Shown: piece after piece, positions 1 through 5,267 of the stretch | Position numbering within the stretch: the stretch's first letter is position 1 | How the letters are laid out: each line of letters opens with the position of its first letter | Assembly (NCBI GenBank): GCA_009691645.1 | Contig: SIAT01000130.1 | Location: forward strand, 1 to 5,267 | Reading direction: 5' to 3' | Length of the DNA: 5,267 nt | DNA from: Pedosphaera sp. | Lineage (GTDB): Bacteria; Verrucomicrobiota; Verrucomicrobiia; Limisphaerales; SIAT01 | Position numbers and translations under genes: made by a program | Notes under the pieces: model-generated | What the model was told of the DNA's origin: nothing | The model's input: only the letters and a program-made list of their open reading frames with translations | Database searches by the model: none

Positions 1-494
1 AAGATAAAGTGGTCGATGGCATTGCGCGGTGCCGCCTTCGAATTGCGGATGACTGGAACCGCCGGCCGCTCGGGTTTCACAAACGCCCAGTGCTGCTGAT
101 AATCCGCGCCCTGCGCGATCCAGCGCCGCAGCAAATCAACCTGCGCGGCCGTGAGTTTCTTCCCCGTCTTCGTCGGCGGCATCACGTCGTCGCTGTCCTT
201 CGTCGTGATGCGCGTGAGCAATTCACTCTTCGCCACTGCGCCCGGCACAATGGCAACCGCGCCCGACTTCGCTGGCTTAAGCGCAACCTCGCGCACATCG
301 AGTCGCAAGTCCGACTTGCGCGCCTTCTCATCCGGCCCGTGACACGTGAAACAGTTCTCCGAAAGAATCGGCCGGATATCGCGATTGAAATCCACCTTCA
401 CCGGGGCGGCCGACGACATCGACGCGCCAACAACGACCAACGTCATCATTGTTCGCGCGCTGAATCGGAGACGAGGCGAGGCAGAAATCTTCAC
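1..494 (-). CDS. PSCyt1/DUF1549 cytochrome c-type protein, second paralogue (N-terminal part, cut by window edge)
   Basis: Only the first 164 residues are in the window; the gene continues past the left edge. The start is GTG at 494-492, overlapping the TGA stop of the upstream DUF1501 gene as GTGA, with AAGGG 9 bases upstream. ATG codons at 449 and 446 are weaker alternatives. The N-terminus looks like a Sec signal peptide: a basic stretch (about 1-14), a hydrophobic core TMMTLVVVGASM, and a likely cut near SSAA/P around residue 30. A planctomycete cytochrome c domain (PSCyt1, about 33-125) follows, with the haem-binding motif CFTCH at 48-52 and VMPP at 104-107, whose Met is a possible axial ligand. 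The last visible residues, RNAIDHFI, match the beginning of a DUF1549 domain. It aligns closely with the full-length paralogue encoded at 1962-4451, so a DUF1553 domain probably lies outside the window. A periplasmic or surface location is inferred; the substrate is unknown. Confidence 0.9.
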   Translation of the reverse strand, partial: MKISASPRLRFSARTMMTLVVVGASMSSAAPVKVDFNRDIRPILSENCFTCHGPDEKARKSDLRLDVREVALKPAKSGAVAIVPGAVAKSELLTRITTKDSDDVMPPTKTGKKLTAAQVDLLRRWIAQGADYQQHWAFVKPERPAVPVIRNSKAAPRNAIDHFI

Positions 495-1957
495 GTGATA
501 ATTCCCTTCACCACTTTGCCGTGTACGTCGGTGAGTCGGAAGTAACGGCCTTGAAATTTGTACGTGAGCCGCTCGTGATCGAGGCCCAGCAAGTGCAGCA
601 CAGTCGCCTGAAAATCGTGCACGTGCACCGGATCCTGCACGGCGTTGTAAGCGAATTCATCCGACGCGCCGTACGCGATGCCCGGCTTCACGCCGCCACC
701 CGCCATCCACACGGTGAAGGCGTACGGATGATGATCCCGGCCCCACGTCTTCTTGTCGTCGATGTTCCCCTGACAAAATGGCGTGCGGCCGAATTCGCCG
801 CCCCAGATGACGAGCGTGTCGTCGAGCAGCCCGCGCTGCTTCAAATCCTTCACCAACGCCGCGCTCGCCTGATCCGTGTCCTTGCACTGGATGGCGAATT
901 GCGTGGAGAGATTGCGGTGATGATCCCAGCCGGCGTGAAAAAGCTGCACGTGCCGCACACCGCGCTCCGCGAGCCGCCGGGCCATCAGACAGTTGTAAGC
1001 GAAGCTGCCCTGCCGCATCACATCCGGCCCGTACATCTCGAGCACCGACTTCGGTTCCTTCGAAAAATCGGCCAGCTCCGGCACGCTCGTCTGCATGCGG
1101 TAAGCCATCTCGTACTGCGCGATGCGCGTGAGAATCTCCGGGTCGCCGAACTCGCGATGCTTCAGTTCGTTCAACTCCTTCACGCCATCGAGCACCTCGC
1201 GCCGCACCGCGCGGCTCATCCCGTTCGGGTCGTTCAAGTAAAGTACCGGCGAACCGTTGCCGAGGAACTTCACGCCTTGGAACTTCGATGGCAAAAAACC
1301 GCTGCCCCAGTAGAAGTCGTAGAAAATCTGGCCGCAGCTCGCCTCCTTGTCGCGGCTCGTCATCACCACGAACGCCGGCAAATCCTGCGTCTCGCTGCCA
1401 AGCCCGTAGCTCGTCCACGCGCCGAGACTCGGCCGGCCCGGTTGCTCCGCGCCGGTGAGGAAGAAGCAGATCGCCGGCGCGTGATTCACCTGCGTGGTGT
1501 GCATCGAGTGGATGAAACAGACGTCATCCACCACACCCGCGGTGTGCGGCAGCAGATCGCTGATCCAGCGGCCGCTCTTGCCGTGCTGACGGAACGGCGC
1601 GAAGGCCGGCAAAACTTTCTTGTCCTTCTGCCCCGCCGTCATCGTCGAGAGCCGCTGGTTTTTGTGGACCGAATCGGGGATCTGTTCGCCGCGCAACTTC
1701 TCCAGCCCCGGCTTGTAATCGAACATGTCCATGTGCGGCGGAGCGCCGTTCTGCAGCAGATAAATCACCCGCTTCGCCTTCGGCGCGAAGTGCGGCAAAT
1801 CGGGCAGCCCGCCGAAACGTTTCGCGGTCTTCGCCGGTGCGGCCGACAAATCCTTTTCCAGCAGCGCCGCCAACGCCGCCGTGCCGAGACCGAGTGACGC
1901 GCGGCCGAAGAACTGGCGGCGGGTGAGGTTCGCGTGGTGTTCTAAAAATGGGTTCAT
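491..1957 (-). CDS. DUF1501 domain protein, Tat-exported, alkaline phosphatase/sulfatase superfamily
   Basis: A complete protein of 488 residues, a usual length for DUF1501. The N-terminus holds a twin-arginine motif, TRRQFFGRAS (residues 12-21), then a hydrophobic stretch (LGLGTAALAALL), so export through Tat after folding is predicted. The body carries family hallmarks: HMDMFDYKP (75-83), NHAPAICFFLTG (158-169), RPSLGAW (175-181), GWDHH (343-347), GGEFGRTP (386-393), GRDHHP (406-411) and a C-terminal HDFQATVLHLLGLDHERLTY (447-466). The Asp/His-rich motifs fit the metal site of the alkaline phosphatase fold. No C-x-P-S-R formylglycine motif is present, so it is not a canonical sulfatase and its reaction is unknown. 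It starts with ATG behind an excellent Shine-Dalgarno sequence, 4 bases after the preceding PSCyt1 gene, and overlaps the next one by 4 bases. Pairing with DUF1549/DUF1553 genes is typical of Planctomycetota and Verrucomicrobiota. The family call is secure; the function is not. Confidence 0.96.
   Translation of the reverse strand: MNPFLEHHANLTRRQFFGRASLGLGTAALAALLEKDLSAAPAKTAKRFGGLPDLPHFAPKAKRVIYLLQNGAPPHMDMFDYKPGLEKLRGEQIPDSVHKNQRLSTMTAGQKDKKVLPAFAPFRQHGKSGRWISDLLPHTAGVVDDVCFIHSMHTTQVNHAPAICFFLTGAEQPGRPSLGAWTSYGLGSETQDLPAFVVMTSRDKEASCGQIFYDFYWGSGFLPSKFQGVKFLGNGSPVLYLNDPNGMSRAVRREVLDGVKELNELKHREFGDPEILTRIAQYEMAYRMQTSVPELADFSKEPKSVLEMYGPDVMRQGSFAYNCLMARRLAERGVRHVQLFHAGWDHHRNLSTQFAIQCKDTDQASAALVKDLKQRGLLDDTLVIWGGEFGRTPFCQGNIDDKKTWGRDHHPYAFTVWMAGGGVKPGIAYGASDEFAYNAVQDPVHVHDFQATVLHLLGLDHERLTYKFQGRYFRLTDVHGKVVKGIIT
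504..508 (-). promoter_or_regulatory. Shine-Dalgarno sequence supporting the GTG start of the second PSCyt1 gene
   Basis: AAGGG lies inside the last codons of the DUF1501 gene, 9 bases before the GTG at 494. Together with the GTGA stop-start overlap it favours the GTG over the ATG codons at 449 and 446, which would also shorten the signal peptide. Confidence 0.6.
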
Positions 1958-1961
1958 CGCA

Positions 1962-4451
1962 TCACTCCTTCGAGATCACCTCGTCGAGGTTCAGAATCAA
2001 ATTGCACAGCGCAGTCCACGCGGCGTGTTCGGGCGCGGGCACCTTCTCGTTGCGCGGCGATTCGCCGACTTTCAGCAGCTTCGCCGCGGCGGCGGAATCG
2101 GCAACGAAGGCTGCGCGCAGCTTCATCAATCGCGCGGCCAGCACACGTTGCTCGGCTTTCGTCGGCAGTCGGGCGGCGGCGAGACGGAAGGCCGATTCGA
2201 TGCGCGCCTCGTCTTTCTCCGCGCCGGCCAGCACGCGTTCCGCCATCGCGCGCGCGGCCTCGACATGCGTGGTTTCGTTCAACGTGGAAAGCGCGTGCAG
2301 CGGCGTGTTCGTGCGCGGCGATTTCACGGAACAGACTTGCCGATTCGCCACGTCGAAGAACATCGTCGGCCCCACAATGCGCCGCCAGAAAGTGTAGAGG
2401 CTGCGGCGGTAGAGCGCCTCGCCACGGTCCTGCGTGTAACGGATCTGGCCGAACGTGGCCTCCTCCCAAATCCCCTCCGGCTGGTACGGGCGCACCGGCG
2501 GCCCGCCAACCTTCTCGACAAGCAGACCGCTCACGGCGAGCGCCTGATCGCGCAGCATCCACGAGGGGAGACGGAACCGCGCGCCGCGTGCGAGCAGGCG
2601 GTTCTCCGGATCGCGCTCGATGAGTGACGCCGTGGCCTTCGACGATTGCCGATACGCGGCGCTGGTGACGATGAGTCGGTTCAACGCCTTCACATCCCAG
2701 CCGGTGCGGATGAATTCCGTGGCGAGCCAGTCGAGCAATTCAGGGTGCGACGGCTTCTCGCCTTGCACTCCGAAATCCTCGGTCGTCTTCACGATGCCAG
2801 TACCGAAAAAGAGCTGCCACGCCCGGTTCACCGTGACGCGCGCGGTGAGCGGATGCTCGGGCGAAACAAGCCAGCGCGCGAGGCCGAGGCGGTTGGTCGG
2901 CACACCGGCGGGTATCGGGGCGAGATCCGGCGGCACGGCGATCGGCACCTTGTCGGCCGGTTTATTGTAACTACCGCGCACGAGCACGAAGGTTTCACGC
3001 GGCTTGGGCATCTCCTCCATCACCATCACGCGCGCGATGGATTTATCGAAACCGTCGCGGCGCTCAATGGCGCTGCGGAGTTCGTCCAGCAGCTTGCTGT
3101 AATCCGGTTGCTTGGCTTTGGTGACATTCACCATCTCACGCAAGCCGGGCAAACCACGCTGCGCCGCGGTCTTCTTCAGTTCGCCGAGCACGTTGCCAGG
3201 AAACTCCTTCGCCGCCGGCGAGTCGGCGGGCAGCTTCTTTTCCTCGCGCGGGAAGATCGTCTTCTCGAGTTCGTCGATCTTGGCGCCGATCCGTTTGACC
3301 TCTTCGCGCTGCTCCGCAAGTTTCACCACTTGTTCCGGCGTGAAAAAATCAATCACCGGCGCGGTCTGGCCGTTGCCGCCGCCGCCATTCACCGGCGTGT
3401 TGTTGAAGAAGGCGAGCAGCGAGTAATAATCGCGCTGCGAGAAGGGATCGAACTTGTGATCGTGACAGCGCGCGCAACCGAGCGTGAGACCGAGCCAGAC
3501 CGTCGAGAGCGTCTCCGCCTGATCGAAGAGATATTCGATGCGGTTCTCCTCGGCGATGCGGCCGCCCTCGCCATTGATCATGTGGTTGCGGTTGAAACCC
3601 GTGGCGATGCGCTGCTCGCGCGTGACGTTCGTCAGCAAGTCGCCCGCGAGTTGTTCAATGGTGAAACGATCGAACGGCATGTTCGCGTTCAGCGCGTTCA
3701 CCACCCAGTCGCGCCACGGCCACATCGTGCGCGTGCCGTCGCCTTGATAACCGTTCGAATCGGCGTAACGCGCGGCGTCGAGCCACTCCCACACCATCCG
3801 CTCGCCGTAACGCGGCGACGCGAGCAGACGGTCCACGACGCGTTCGTAGGCGTTCGCAGATTTGTCGGCGAGGAAGGCGTCCACCTCCGCGGACGTCGGC
3901 GGCAAGCCGGTAAGATCGAGCGTCACGCGGCGGATTAACGTCTCGCGCGGCGCTTCGGGCGCGGGCTTCAGACTTTCCTTTTCCAAACGCGCGAGAATGA
4001 AACGGTCGAGGTCGTTGCGCGGCCACTGGTCGCTCTTCACCTTCGGCAATTCCGACCGCCGCGGCGGCTCGAAAGCCCAGTGCTTGCCCCACACCGCGCC
4101 CTCATCTACCCAACGTTTGAAAAGCGCGATTTGCGCGGAGGTGAGTTTGCGTTTCGAATCCGGCGGCGGCATCAGGTCATCGGCGTCCTTGGTCGTGATG
4201 CGCTTAATCAGCTCGCTCACCGCGCTTTTGCCCGGAACCACCACGGGATCTTTCACACGAAGCGCGCCCTCTTTCGTGTCCAACCGCAGCTTCGCCTCGC
4301 GCGATTTCTCGTCCGGTCCGTGACAGTGAAAACAATTGTCCGAGAGGATGGGCAGGATGTCGCGGGCGAAATCCACCTTCGCCGGCGCGGCGCGCAAACT
4401 GCACGGGCCCGCCAGTAGAGTCACCACGATGCCAATGAAAAGCCGTGCCAT
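1962..4451 (-). CDS. PSCyt1-DUF1549-DUF1553 exported cytochrome c-type protein
   Basis: With the ATG at 4451 the protein has 829 residues. A TTG at 4472 would add 7, but the ATG gives a cleaner Sec signal peptide (MAR, core LFIGIVVTLLAG, likely cut near SLRA/AP at about 22-23) and fits the promoter upstream. Domains in order: PSCyt1 (about 25-117) with CFHCH at 40-44 and LMPPP at 93-97; DUF1549 (about 145-351), starting RNDLDRFILARLEKE and holding a second CXXCH in CARCHDHKFDP (326-336); a charged, probably helical linker (about 370-480); and DUF1553 (about 520-765), with TNRLGLARWLVSPEHPLTAR and a terminal LNLDEVI. No LamG-like or other extra domain is inserted. Two CXXCH motifs suggest up to two covalent haems, attached outside the membrane. 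It heads a three-gene cassette and ends 4 bases before the DUF1501 gene. An electron-transfer or oxidative role tied to the DUF1501 partner is inferred; the substrate is unknown. Confidence 0.95.
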   Translation of the reverse strand: MARLFIGIVVTLLAGPCSLRAAPAKVDFARDILPILSDNCFHCHGPDEKSREAKLRLDTKEGALRVKDPVVVPGKSAVSELIKRITTKDADDLMPPPDSKRKLTSAQIALFKRWVDEGAVWGKHWAFEPPRRSELPKVKSDQWPRNDLDRFILARLEKESLKPAPEAPRETLIRRVTLDLTGLPPTSAEVDAFLADKSANAYERVVDRLLASPRYGERMVWEWLDAARYADSNGYQGDGTRTMWPWRDWVVNALNANMPFDRFTIEQLAGDLLTNVTREQRIATGFNRNHMINGEGGRIAEENRIEYLFDQAETLSTVWLGLTLGCARCHDHKFDPFSQRDYYSLLAFFNNTPVNGGGGNGQTAPVIDFFTPEQVVKLAEQREEVKRIGAKIDELEKTIFPREEKKLPADSPAAKEFPGNVLGELKKTAAQRGLPGLREMVNVTKAKQPDYSKLLDELRSAIERRDGFDKSIARVMVMEEMPKPRETFVLVRGSYNKPADKVPIAVPPDLAPIPAGVPTNRLGLARWLVSPEHPLTARVTVNRAWQLFFGTGIVKTTEDFGVQGEKPSHPELLDWLATEFIRTGWDVKALNRLIVTSAAYRQSSKATASLIERDPENRLLARGARFRLPSWMLRDQALAVSGLLVEKVGGPPVRPYQPEGIWEEATFGQIRYTQDRGEALYRRSLYTFWRRIVGPTMFFDVANRQVCSVKSPRTNTPLHALSTLNETTHVEAARAMAERVLAGAEKDEARIESAFRLAAARLPTKAEQRVLAARLMKLRAAFVADSAAAAKLLKVGESPRNEKVPAPEHAAWTALCNLILNLDEVISKE
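1965..1970 (-). promoter_or_regulatory. Strong Shine-Dalgarno sequence for the DUF1501 gene
   Basis: AAGGAG forms the last two sense codons (Lys-Glu) of the upstream PSCyt1 gene and ends 7 bases before the ATG of the DUF1501 gene. It fixes that start and indicates that the two genes are translated from one message, probably coupled. Confidence 0.85.
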
Positions 4452-4556
4452 CTGTCGTTTATAACCGAGCAATGGACGGCTGCAAAGCGACTTCTATTTA
4501 GCCGGCGGACGAGAATCGGCGCGAGGCATCCCTGCATTGAAGCAACAACGCGCTGC
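4452..4556 (-). other. Intergenic region between pgpA and the PSCyt1 cassette
   Basis: This is the only gap longer than 30 bases in the window. It marks the boundary between the phospholipid genes and the cytochrome cassette. I see no stem-loop with a T-run after the pgpA stop, so read-through from pgpA is possible. The predicted promoter of the cassette occupies its downstream end. No RNA gene or small reading frame with a ribosome site was recognised. Confidence 0.6.
4458..4486 (-). promoter_or_regulatory. Putative sigma70-like promoter for the PSCyt1-DUF1501 cassette, possibly leaderless
   Basis: On the minus strand TTTGCA (4486-4481, four of six matches to TTGACA) is followed by exactly 17 bases and TATAAA (4463-4458, five of six matches to TATAAT). 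Only 6 bases, CGACAG, separate the -10 box from the ATG at 4451, so transcription would start at or next to the A of that ATG. No Shine-Dalgarno sequence precedes this ATG, which fits a leaderless message. Prediction by eye only; the -35 match is modest. Confidence 0.4.
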
Positions 4557-5072
4557 TCAGCCGAAGATGAACAGTGGCGCGAGCAGGTTCACGTAAAGCG
4601 CCGCGAGCAGGTCATCCACCACCACGCCCCAACCGCCGCGCAGTGATTGCGCCTGCCGTACCGGCCACGGTTTCCAGATGTCGAACAGGCGGAACGCGGC
4701 GAAGACCGCGAGCGTGATAATCCAGCCATCCCGCGAGAACAGGAACTCCGGCGGCGGCACAGGCCAACTGCCTGCGTCGCTCTTTATCGCCATTATGAAA
4801 AAGAGGAACGCGAAACAGAACGGCACAGCCACAATCTCATCCAGCACAACCGAGCCGGGGTCGTGTTGTTTGAGGATGCGTTCCGCCTCACCGCAGATCC
4901 ACACGGCGACCAACGCGCCCGCGGTCGCCCCGCCGAGGTAGATCCAGAAGTTGCCGGTCCCCAGCAGCAACGCCGTCCAGAGCAGTCCGCCGAGCGAGCC
5001 GAATGTGCCCGGCGCAAATGGAATTCGTCCAAGCCCGAAACCTTGGGCAAAGAATAGCAGAACGCTTTTCAT
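4557..5072 (-). CDS. pgpA: Phosphatidylglycerophosphatase A
   Basis: PgpA removes the terminal phosphate of phosphatidylglycerophosphate to give phosphatidylglycerol, at the cytoplasmic membrane. The 171 residues match the usual family length (E. coli PgpA is about 170). Hallmark motifs are all present: GLGRIPFAPGTFGSL (13-27), DPGSVVLDEIVA (71-82), FRLFDIWKPWPV (127-138) and GGWGVVVDDLLAALY (146-160). The conserved Asp/Glu residues in the DPG..LDE and VDD segments are the expected Mg-binding or catalytic positions. About four hydrophobic segments are visible (roughly 26-60, 81-95, 117-130 and 152-169), fitting an integral membrane enzyme. The ATG start has no clear Shine-Dalgarno sequence, so translation may depend partly on the upstream gene, which ends 28 bases before it. 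That gene looks like pgsA, the preceding step in the same pathway, which strengthens the call. No residue looks missing or truncated. Confidence 0.95.
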   Translation of the reverse strand: MKSVLLFFAQGFGLGRIPFAPGTFGSLGGLLWTALLLGTGNFWIYLGGATAGALVAVWICGEAERILKQHDPGSVVLDEIVAVPFCFAFLFFIMAIKSDAGSWPVPPPEFLFSRDGWIITLAVFAAFRLFDIWKPWPVRQAQSLRGGWGVVVDDLLAALYVNLLAPLFIFG

Positions 5073-5100
5073 GGCGACGTGGCGGCCGGGACTTCGCCGT

Positions 5101-5267
5101 TCACATGTCCTTCAAATAAATCTCGCGGTTGCGCCACATGTAGGTCACCCCGGAGAGGATGGTGAGAATGACGGCGAGCCACTTGGCCAACTCGGTGAAG
5201 CCGTGGCCCCAAGGCACGCCGAACAGTTCGAGGTTGAAGAACCACTGGCTCCACTCGCCCCATTCGG
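5101..5267 (-). CDS. pgsA: Probable CDP-diacylglycerol-glycerol-3-phosphate 3-phosphatidyltransferase (C-terminal end only)
   Basis: The last 54 codons plus a TGA stop (5103-5101) are visible; the rest lies past the right edge. The readable peptide has an amphipathic, Trp-rich stretch (EWGEWSQWFFNLELF), then a hydrophobic helix, LAKWLAVILTILSGVTYMW, and ends RNREIYLKDM. A final membrane helix of the type AVILTxxSGxxY followed by a short basic tail is what PgsA proteins of the CDP-alcohol phosphatidyltransferase family have. The catalytic DG..AR..G...D motif of that family would lie outside the window, so it cannot be checked here. PgsA joins CDP-diacylglycerol and glycerol 3-phosphate into phosphatidylglycerophosphate, the substrate of PgpA, whose gene follows after 28 bases; this context is the main support. 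Another CDP-alcohol phosphatidyltransferase or an unrelated membrane protein is possible. Confidence 0.75.
   Translation of the reverse strand, partial: EWGEWSQWFFNLELFGVPWGHGFTELAKWLAVILTILSGVTYMWRNREIYLKDM

Noticed and set aside
9..545. Plus-strand open frame of 178 codons at the left edge
   Set aside because: It is antisense to the partial PSCyt1 gene, whose CFTCH motif, signal peptide and similarity to its paralogue are clear.
521..1897. Long plus-strand open frame of 458 codons
   Set aside because: It lies wholly antisense to the DUF1501 gene. Its translation is extremely rich in Arg, His and Leu with no recognisable domain, which is typical of the opposite strand of a GC-rich gene.
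2646..3938. Long plus-strand open frame of 430 codons
   Set aside because: Antisense to the DUF1549/DUF1553 gene, with low-complexity Arg/His composition and no known motif; the minus-strand protein is unmistakable.
1..4400. Direct repeat between about 1-410 and 3990-4400
   Set aside because: The DNA similarity reflects two diverged paralogous cytochrome domains rather than a mobile or recombination repeat; no terminal repeats or target duplications were seen.
4380..4451. Lipoprotein signal in the first PSCyt1 protein (LAGPC)
   Set aside because: A Pro sits between the Gly and the Cys, so it does not fit the lipobox; an ordinary signal peptidase I site at SLRA/AP is more likely.
4452..4472. 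TTG start at 4472 for the first PSCyt1 gene
   Set aside because: There is no Shine-Dalgarno sequence in front, it adds 7 residues ahead of an already good signal peptide, and it lies upstream of the predicted -10 box. It remains possible.
4500..4556. Terminator hairpin after pgpA
   Set aside because: Only short matches of about 4 base pairs (for example GCCG with CGGC) are found, with no following T-run.
5069..5263. Minus-strand frame of 64 codons overlapping the pgpA start
   Set aside because: It is out of frame with the probable pgsA end. The peptide is Arg/His-rich without a membrane helix, while the neighbouring frame gives a good terminal helix and a stop 28 bases before pgpA.

Overview
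The window reads as a stretch of GC-rich chromosome from the Planctomycetota-Verrucomicrobiota (PVC) group. The main reason is a cassette of genes for planctomycete-type cytochrome (PSCyt1)/DUF1549/DUF1553 proteins and a DUF1501 protein, families that are abundant in those phyla and much rarer elsewhere. I lean towards Verrucomicrobiota, but the sequence alone does not settle it. All five real genes lie on the minus strand, so transcription runs from the right end of the window to the left.

Right end (about 5267-4557): the 3' end of a gene that looks like pgsA (phosphatidylglycerophosphate synthase), then 28 bases later a complete pgpA (phosphatidylglycerophosphatase A). These would be the last two steps of phosphatidylglycerol synthesis: PgsA makes phosphatidylglycerophosphate at the inner membrane and PgpA removes its terminal phosphate.

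Middle (4556-4452): a 105-base gap without a gene. It has no convincing terminator but holds a plausible sigma70-like promoter. The -10 box of that promoter sits only 6 bases before the best start codon of the next gene, which would give a leaderless or nearly leaderless mRNA.

Left part (4451-1): a tightly packed cassette. First comes a full-length exported PSCyt1-DUF1549-DUF1553 protein with two CXXCH haem-binding motifs. It is followed after 4 bases, with a strong Shine-Dalgarno sequence inside the upstream 3' end, by a Tat-exported DUF1501 protein of the alkaline phosphatase/sulfatase superfamily. A 4-base GTGA overlap then leads into a second PSCyt1-DUF1549 protein, a paralogue of the first, which is cut by the left edge of the window. 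The layout predicts that the three proteins are made together and work outside the cytoplasmic membrane, with the cytochrome proteins sent through Sec and the DUF1501 protein through Tat. The biochemical role of this cassette type is not established. A redox or hydrolytic step in polysaccharide or sulfated-glycan use is often suggested for these families, but nothing here names a substrate.

I found no RNA genes, CRISPR arrays, insertion sequences or phage genes. The window is not obviously a new system. The points most worth a second look are the two cytochrome paralogues flanking a single DUF1501 gene, and the possible leaderless promoter.
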